From the NCBI GenBank assembly GCA_021826835.1, contig JAKAYH010000116.1, forward strand, positions 1-7,020: a DNA stretch of 7,020 bases. The letters are read 5' to 3'. The translations under genes and the position numbers were made by a program. The DNA comes from Thermoplasmata archaeon. GTDB taxonomy: Archaea; Thermoplasmatota; Thermoplasmata; Thermoplasmatales; Thermoplasmataceae. The number at the start of each line of letters is the position of its first letter. Position 1 is the first letter of the stretch. The notes below the pieces were generated by a model that saw only the letters and a list, made by a program, of their open reading frames with translations, was not told the DNA's origin and ran no database searches. This document shows positions 6,356-7,020 of the stretch, one piece after another.

Positions 6356-6418
6356 ATGATACAACTTCGAAGAGGGTCTAAAAGATTACGCAAATATTTT
6401 TTATTCACTTCTCAATAA
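6356..6418 (+). CDS. Possible 20-residue basic peptide or leader ORF
   Basis: A 20-codon ORF beginning MIQLRRGSKRLRK. Six of its 20 residues are Arg or Lys. GGAG lies five bases before the ATG and the TATA-like box at 6309-6317 would start the mRNA about 17 bases upstream, so the order promoter, ribosome binding site, start is complete. The ORF ends 6 bases before the 32-codon ORF, whose own promoter-like A/T stretch overlaps its 3' half. It may be a real small protein, a regulatory leader ORF for the downstream genes, or chance. No homologue is recognised. Confidence 0.3.
   Translation: MIQLRRGSKRLRKYFLFTSQ
6392..6402 (+). promoter_or_regulatory. TATA-like box for the leaderless small ORF at 6425
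   Basis: AAATATTTTTT lies at about -23 to -33 relative to the ATG at 6425, the distance expected for a leaderless archaeal transcript. No ribosome binding site precedes that ATG. Confidence 0.45.
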
Positions 6419-6424
6419 CAAATC

Positions 6425-6523
6425 ATGGAAGATAGAAGGAAACAAATGATAATCGTTATGCTTCTTGTTGTAATGATGTCTGCGTTAATGTTTTATGTAT
6501 CCTATCTTAATACATCTGCATAA
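6425..6523 (+). CDS. Small single-pass membrane protein (32 residues)
   Basis: A 32-codon ORF. The product has a charged start (MEDRRKQ) and one hydrophobic helix of about 18 residues (8-25, rich in Met, Val, Leu and Ile), then a short polar tail ending in NTSA. This positive-inside layout fits a membrane peptide with its N-terminus in the cytoplasm. It has no ribosome binding site, but a TATA-like stretch is placed for a leaderless mRNA. Its stop is two bases before the ATG of the CinA-like gene, which also lacks a ribosome binding site, so translation of that gene may depend on this ORF. No family is recognised; composition and context are the only support. Confidence 0.5.
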   Translation: MEDRRKQMIIVMLLVVMMSALMFYVSYLNTSA

Positions 6524-6525
6524 CC

Positions 6526-7020
6526 ATGAAATTTGGGATATTATCGATAGGTAACGAAGTCGTAAAGGGAAGAACAGTAAATACGAATGCTTCTGAGATT
6601 GCAAATTTCTTAATACAAAATGGACACGAGGTTGCTTATGTTGTTACCTGCAAGGATGAACCTGACGATATCTGTAACTCTTTAAATTTTCTGCTGGAAT
6701 ATTGCCAGGCAGTGATATCAAGTGGCGGTTTGGGCCCTACCCTGGACGATATTACAATCCAATCAATATCTAGATGCTTAAAAGTAAAGATGGAAATAAA
6801 TGAGCACGCGATTAAACTCATCGAGGAGAAGTACTCCTCAATGAATCTTCCTGTTAGCGATGAAAGAAAAAAGATGGCTATGATGCCAGAGGGCTCATCA
6901 ACTCTTGAAAATAGTGTAGGCACTGCACCTGGCATGTTTTTGAAACATCATGAAAAAATGATATTTTCTATACCAGGTGTACCAAGGGAAATGAGAGGCA
7001 TGTTGAGGGGAATAGTGGAT
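6526..7020 (+). CDS. CinA/MoaB-type molybdopterin-binding-fold protein, N-terminal part
   Basis: The gene runs off the right edge after 165 codons. The fold signature of the MoCF_biosynth domain is clear: ILSIGNEVVKGRTVNTNA at the start (5-22, with IGNE in place of the more usual IGdEll), AVISSGGLGPTLDD (62-75), NSVGTAPGM (129-137) and IPGVPREM (149-156). In CinA-type proteins this domain hydrolyses ADP-ribose-like pyrophosphates in NAD recycling, and in MoaB/MogA/MoeA it binds molybdopterin. Archaeal members lacking the C-terminal deamidase domain are often annotated as nicotinamide mononucleotide deamidase-related protein. The C-terminal end is outside, so I cannot tell which form this is. 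The ATG is two bases after the stop of the 32-codon ORF and lacks a Shine-Dalgarno site, suggesting translational coupling. Confidence 0.9.
   Translation, partial: MKFGILSIGNEVVKGRTVNTNASEIANFLIQNGHEVAYVVTCKDEPDDICNSLNFLLEYCQAVISSGGLGPTLDDITIQSISRCLKVKMEINEHAIKLIEEKYSSMNLPVSDERKKMAMMPEGSSTLENSVGTAPGMFLKHHEKMIFSIPGVPREMRGMLRGIVD

Noticed and set aside
6636..6935. Open frame of 99 codons on the minus strand at the right end
   Set aside because: It is antisense to the clear CinA/MoaB-type motifs on the plus strand, so it is a shadow frame.

Overview
The window reads as chromosomal DNA of an acid- or heat-loving archaeon, most likely of the Thermoplasmata (inference). It is AT-rich, and AGA/AGG dominate the arginine codons and ATA is frequent. 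Several starts are leaderless, with a TATA-like box centred about 26-27 bp upstream, while others have GGTGA/GAGG Shine-Dalgarno sites. Two families present, DUF211 and the short VIT1-like TIGR00267 proteins, are typical of archaea. I see no rRNA, tRNA, CRISPR array, insertion sequence or integrase.

Layout. Left edge (1-286, minus): the N-terminal 95 codons of a haem-oxygenase-like di-iron protein, probably leaderless. A short gap (287-401) holds its promoter. From 6223 down to 402 there is one tightly packed minus-strand run of six genes: DUF211 protein, VIT1-like membrane protein, a 482-residue polytopic membrane protein with a Cys-Gln-Cys-Glu motif, a fumarylacetoacetate-hydrolase (FAH) family enzyme, an unrecognised aromatic-rich 290-residue protein, and a HerA/VirD4-like ATPase with a C-terminal nuclease-like domain. 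Junctions are GTGA overlap, ATGA overlap, 9-bp gap, 8-bp overlap and 3-bp gap. Right of a divergent promoter region (6224-6355) the plus strand carries a possible 20-codon basic ORF, a 32-codon single-pass membrane peptide that appears leaderless, and, 2 bp after it, the first 165 codons of a CinA/MoaB-type molybdopterin-binding-fold protein that runs off the window.

How the genes may work together. DUF211, the VIT1-like protein and the 482-residue membrane protein are translationally coupled and look like a membrane transport unit, plausibly for a metal ion (inference). The FAH enzyme may be co-transcribed or may use its own promoter inside the end of the membrane protein gene. The last two genes look like a separate DNA-processing pair. 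They lie in the same reading frame, separated only by one stop codon and one further codon before a TTG start, so they may be two halves of one ATPase gene or a genuinely split one.

The most promising leads are this split ATPase-nuclease pair, the CQCE membrane protein linked to DUF211/VIT1, and the tiny leaderless membrane peptide in front of the CinA-like gene. None is proven to be a new system from sequence alone.
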